Part shown: piece by piece, positions 6,468 through 8,221 of the stretch
Layout of the letters: the number at the start of each line of letters is the position of its first letter
How positions within the stretch are numbered: position 1 is the stretch's first letter
Assembly (NCBI GenBank): GCA_014728785.1
Contig: WJKZ01000169.1
Span: forward strand, 1 to 8,221
Reading direction: 5' to 3'
Length of the DNA stretch: 8,221 nt
Source: Candidatus Omnitrophota bacterium
GTDB taxonomy: Bacteria; Omnitrophota; Gorgyraeia; Duberdicusellales; 4484-171
The notes under the pieces: generated by a model
The model's database searches: none
What the model saw: only the letters and a program-made list of their open reading frames with translations
Told to the model about the DNA's origin: nothing
Program-made: the position numbers and the translations under genes

Positions 6468-7799
6468 ATGAATCCCAGGAAAGACAAAGTCTTTGTCCTC
6501 GATACCAATGTAATCCTCCACGACAGCTCCTGTATATACCAGTTCAAAGAACATGATGTAATTATCCCTATCCAGGTACTGGAAGAACTTGACCGCTTTA
6601 AGAAAGGTCATGGAACATTAAGCTATCATGCCCGTAAATTCCTGAGAGAATTTGATTCCTTAAGCGGAGAAAAAGTATTCGACGGGGGCGTAAAGATAGG
6701 CCCCAATATGGGAAAAATAATCCTGCGGCTCGACCAGGAAATGCATAAAAACCTTGTACTTAATTTTCCTTTGAATAATCCCGACCATCATATTTTAAAT
6801 ATTGCTTATCAGCTTTCACTTGAAAATCCTTCAAAACAAGTAGTTCTGGTAAGCAAAGATGTCAACCTCCGCATGAAGGCAAAAGCTGTAGGCTTACAGG
6901 CCGAAGACTATACCAGTGATTATGTAAAAGACATATCTCAGCTTTACAGAGGATACCGGTTTGAAGAAAATGTTTCCGAAGACATAATCGACAAAATGTA
7001 TAGTGAACCTTTCTTTATAGATGCGGGAGAATTTAATTCGGCCAGCAAGCTTTTACCCAACGAATATATAATAATGCGGAATGGTAAAAAGTCGGCGCTG
7101 GCCCGTTTTGACCCTTTTGAACAAAAAATAAAGCACATTAACAAAATTCCCGCCTACGGAATAATTCCCCGCAACGCCGAACAAACTTTTGCCCTGGACG
7201 CTCTCATGAACAAAAAGATTCAACTGGTGACTATTTCCGGAAAAGCCGGGACGGGGAAAACTTTACTCGCTCTGGCAGGAGCTCTGGCTAATAAGAAATA
7301 TTACCGCCAAATATATATGGCGAGACCGGTAATCCCTTTAAGCAATAAAGACATAGGTTATCTGCCCGGTGACATCGAGGAAAAACTTGAACCATACATG
7401 CAGCCTCTCTATGATAATTTAGGAGTAATACAGCATAAATATCTGGAATCCGATTCTAAACACAAACAAATAAAAAAGCTATTGGTGGAAGAAAAACTGC
7501 TGATAGCTCCTCTAGCTTATATCAGGGGCAGAAGCCTGGTTAATATTTTTTTTATTGTGGACGAAGCGCAAAACCTGACCCCTCATGAAATAAAAACTAT
7601 TATAACCCGGGCCGGAGAAAGCACCAAAATGGTATTCACCGGGGATATATTTCAGATAGACCACCCCTATCTGGGTACTTATTCTAACGGCCTGAGTTAT
7701 CTAATCGATAAAATGCAGGGCCAGAATATCTACACTCACATAAATCTGGAAAAAGGCGAAAGATCGGAACTTGCGGAACTGGCGAGCAATCTGTTATAA
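6468..7799 (+). CDS. PIN-domain PhoH family ATPase (YlaK/PhoH2 type)
   Basis: Proteins of this type fuse an N-terminal PIN nuclease domain to a C-terminal PhoH P-loop ATPase. Mycobacterial PhoH2 has been reported as an RNA helicase and ribonuclease, so an RNA-processing role in the cytoplasm is likely. The 443-residue length matches Bacillus YlaK (about 440). In the PIN domain (about 7-150) the acidic residues are D12 in VLDTNV, E39/E40 in VLEELD, D106 in NNPDHHIL and D131 in VSKDVNLR. The linker IPRNAEQTFALDAL at 233-246 precedes Walker A GKAGTGKT (258-265), Walker B FFIVDEAQN (361-369) and the C-terminal arginine motif EKGERSELAELAS (428-440). All key residues are present. The gene stands alone and diverges from glgP. 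No small antitoxin-like frame precedes it, unlike the mycobacterial phoAT-phoH2 pair. Its exact cellular substrate is unknown. Confidence 0.94.
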   Translation: MNPRKDKVFVLDTNVILHDSSCIYQFKEHDVIIPIQVLEELDRFKKGHGTLSYHARKFLREFDSLSGEKVFDGGVKIGPNMGKIILRLDQEMHKNLVLNFPLNNPDHHILNIAYQLSLENPSKQVVLVSKDVNLRMKAKAVGLQAEDYTSDYVKDISQLYRGYRFEENVSEDIIDKMYSEPFFIDAGEFNSASKLLPNEYIIMRNGKKSALARFDPFEQKIKHINKIPAYGIIPRNAEQTFALDALMNKKIQLVTISGKAGTGKTLLALAGALANKKYYRQIYMARPVIPLSNKDIGYLPGDIEEKLEPYMQPLYDNLGVIQHKYLESDSKHKQIKKLLVEEKLLIAPLAYIRGRSLVNIFFIVDEAQNLTPHEIKTIITRAGESTKMVFTGDIFQIDHPYLGTYSNGLSYLIDKMQGQNIYTHINLEKGERSELAELASNLL

Positions 7800-7813
7800 A
7801 ACACTTTAAACTC

Positions 7814-8203
7814 TCACCGGCTTATCTGTTTAGGGCCTTTCTTTTTTGATTTTTTTAAAGACTCAAAATAGCTGTCTAATTCTTCGGGGGTAGAAATAAG
7901 TATATCGTAAAATTCTCCGAAATATTCACAGTCAGGGGGGTTGTGCTTTCTGCATTTCTGGGGTCTATTTTCATAGATGGCACACCTGTCTTCTTCGGTT
8001 AGATAAATACATCTTCCCTCTACCAGCTGATACCAACGCCTGTTTCTTATAAAAACCTTTACGGTATCAAAATGAAGCTGCCATCGCAGGTCTTCGACCT
8101 CTGAATTGTTGGCAGGCTTGCCGATTTCCATGGCAAGGTTTTTACAGCAAATCGCCGGACATATCTTGCAATCCTTGTTTTTAATATTCTTTCTTCCACT
8201 CAT
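7814..8203 (-). CDS. YkgJ-family cysteine-cluster protein (putative Zn/Fe-binding)
   Basis: This 129-residue protein has the cysteine pattern of the YkgJ-type putative zinc- or iron-chelating domain: C12-x2-C15-x3-C19-C20 near the N-terminus, then C65, C74, C84 and C92 in the segment GRCIYLTEEDRCAIYENRPQKC and just after it. All eight cysteines of the usual cluster are present. The biochemical role of the family is not established; metal or iron-sulfur binding is inferred from the motif. The C-terminus is lysine-rich (KKSKKKG). There is no signal peptide or membrane segment. The ATG at 8203 has no clear ribosome binding site, and the frame stays open to the window edge, so the true start could lie a few codons beyond 8221. 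The gene ends 14 bp from the convergent PIN-PhoH gene, with no obvious terminator hairpin between them. Confidence 0.85.
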   Translation of the reverse strand: MSGRKNIKNKDCKICPAICCKNLAMEIGKPANNSEVEDLRWQLHFDTVKVFIRNRRWYQLVEGRCIYLTEEDRCAIYENRPQKCRKHNPPDCEYFGEFYDILISTPEELDSYFESLKKSKKKGPKQISR

Positions 8204-8221
8204 AGGTAATACAAGAAAAAT

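Overview
The window is moderately AT-rich and densely coded. It carries a bacterial storage-carbohydrate locus on the minus strand, from about 6390 down to 1, flanked by two unrelated housekeeping-type genes at 6420-8203. Standard stop codons (TAA, TAG and TGA) and recognisable Shine-Dalgarno and sigma-70-like promoter sequences indicate a bacterium using the ordinary code. The mix of a TreT-type trehalose synthase, a DUF5752 protein, a glgB/glgP pair, a PIN-PhoH ATPase and a YkgJ-type cysteine-cluster protein fits an anaerobic or deep-branching lineage, such as an Omnitrophota-like candidate phylum, a deltaproteobacterial relative or a thermophile-like lineage. That placement is an impression from gene content; no marker gene here fixes the taxon.

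Reading the minus strand in the direction of transcription, the order is: a consensus promoter (TTGACA-N16-TATATT, 6362-6389); an unusually long, dyad-rich leader of about 160 nt; glgP (glycogen phosphorylase, 6195-3718); a second promoter with a perfect -10 (TTGGAA-N16-TATAAT, 3687-3714) touching the end of glgP; a DUF5752 gene (3638-2994); treT (2997-1786), joined to the DUF5752 gene by a 4-nt ATGA overlap; a 161-nt gap with a third candidate promoter whose spacer is filled by a GC-rich inverted repeat; and glgB (branching enzyme, 1624 to beyond base 1, truncated by the window edge with 541 residues visible).

The genes make metabolic sense together. GlgB puts alpha-1,6 branches into glycogen, GlgP releases glucose-1-phosphate from it, and TreT interconverts NDP-glucose plus glucose with trehalose. 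The cluster therefore links the polymer store to a compatible solute. The DUF5752 protein has no known function. Its translational coupling to treT and an internal duplication visible in its sequence make it the most interesting protein here. No glgA, glgC or glgX is present in the window.

Divergent from glgP, a 272-nt intergenic region leads to a plus-strand PIN-domain/PhoH-type ATPase gene (6468-7799) with a strong ribosome binding site. It converges, with only 14 bp between stop codons, on a minus-strand gene for a small eight-cysteine YkgJ-family protein (8203-7814). I saw no tRNA, rRNA, CRISPR array, insertion sequence or other mobile element.
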